DNA from: UM-FILTER-47-13 sp964445195
GTDB taxonomy: Bacteria > Pseudomonadota > Alphaproteobacteria > Micavibrionales > Micavibrionaceae
Direction of reading: 5' to 3'
Length of the DNA: 13,235 bases
Assembly: GCA_964445195.1 (NCBI GenBank)
Contig: CAYUKA010000043.1
Coordinates: forward strand, 1 to 13,235
The translations under genes were made by a program, and so were the position numbers. Of this stretch, positions 13,165-13,235 are shown in pieces. Numbering within the stretch: the first letter of the stretch is position 1; every line of letters begins with the position of its first letter. A model generated the notes under the pieces. That model did not search any database and was not told where the DNA came from. It saw nothing but the letters and a program-made list of their open reading frames with translations.

Positions 13165-13191
13165 GGGCGCCAAGGGAGGCACGATCCTTCC

Positions 13192-13235
13192 ATGACCTTT
13201 TTCAAGTCTTTTTTGCAAAAAAAGGGGAGTTCACA
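13192..13235 (+). CDS. Probable start of a further gene, cut by the window end
   Basis: The ATG at 13192 follows AAGGGAGG (13172-13179) and opens a frame that runs to the window edge (MTFFKSFLQKKGSS). The basic, Phe-rich start is too short to identify. It could equally be a chance frame in a T- and A-rich stretch (TTTTTTGCAAAAAA is a palindrome within it). Confidence 0.3.
   Translation, partial: MTFFKSFLQKKGSS

Noticed and set aside
1..13235. Mobile elements, CRISPR arrays, tRNA or rRNA genes
   Set aside because: I saw no transposase or integrase, no regularly spaced repeats and no tRNA-like cloverleaf or rRNA segment on either strand.

Overview
The window looks like chromosomal DNA of an alphaproteobacterium. 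The reasons are the order pal, cpoB, tilS, ftsH, an FtsH beginning with an NFGRN motif, rsmI divergent from an LppC-type lipoprotein gene and followed by yraN and a double-BON lipoprotein, and high-GC codon use. Genus cannot be told from this. TAA and TGA are used as ordinary stops. There is no rRNA, tRNA, CRISPR array, transposase or phage gene.

Layout. 1-2000: a TetR-family repressor gene on the minus strand diverges from a RimK-type ATP-grasp ligase gene across a 318-base regulatory region, which holds a promoter for each gene and a likely operator. 2001-2460: a small four-helix DMT/ArnE-like membrane protein gene with its own extended -10 promoter, convergent with lppC. 2459-3976: lppC (penicillin-binding-protein activator type lipoprotein), minus strand. 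4015-6833: a plus-strand run of rsmI, yraN (broken by an in-frame TGA), a DolP/YraP-like lipoprotein and a SirB1-like transglutaminase/TPR protein. 6923-7507: a class GN sortase homologue in which all three catalytic positions are replaced. 7643-9225: pal and cpoB, the envelope end of the Tol-Pal module. tolQ, tolR, tolA and tolB are not in the window. 9226-9384: an AT-rich gap with hairpins and a promoter. 9385-9975: an unrecognised protein with two membrane helices. 10036-13090: tilS and ftsH. 13091-13235: a perfect 12-bp hairpin and the probable start of another gene.

Most of the window serves the cell envelope: LppC, DolP-like, Pal, CpoB, FtsH, the sortase-like protein and the two-helix protein are all predicted to be exported, lipidated or membrane-bound. 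Housekeeping RNA enzymes (RsmI, TilS) are embedded among them.

The most unusual element is the sortase pseudoenzyme (His, Cys and Arg replaced by Tyr, Ser and Leu). It lies next to a SirB1-like protein that has also lost its conserved His, directly upstream of pal. This pair, the two-helix orphan between cpoB and tilS, and the interrupted yraN deserve the closest look.
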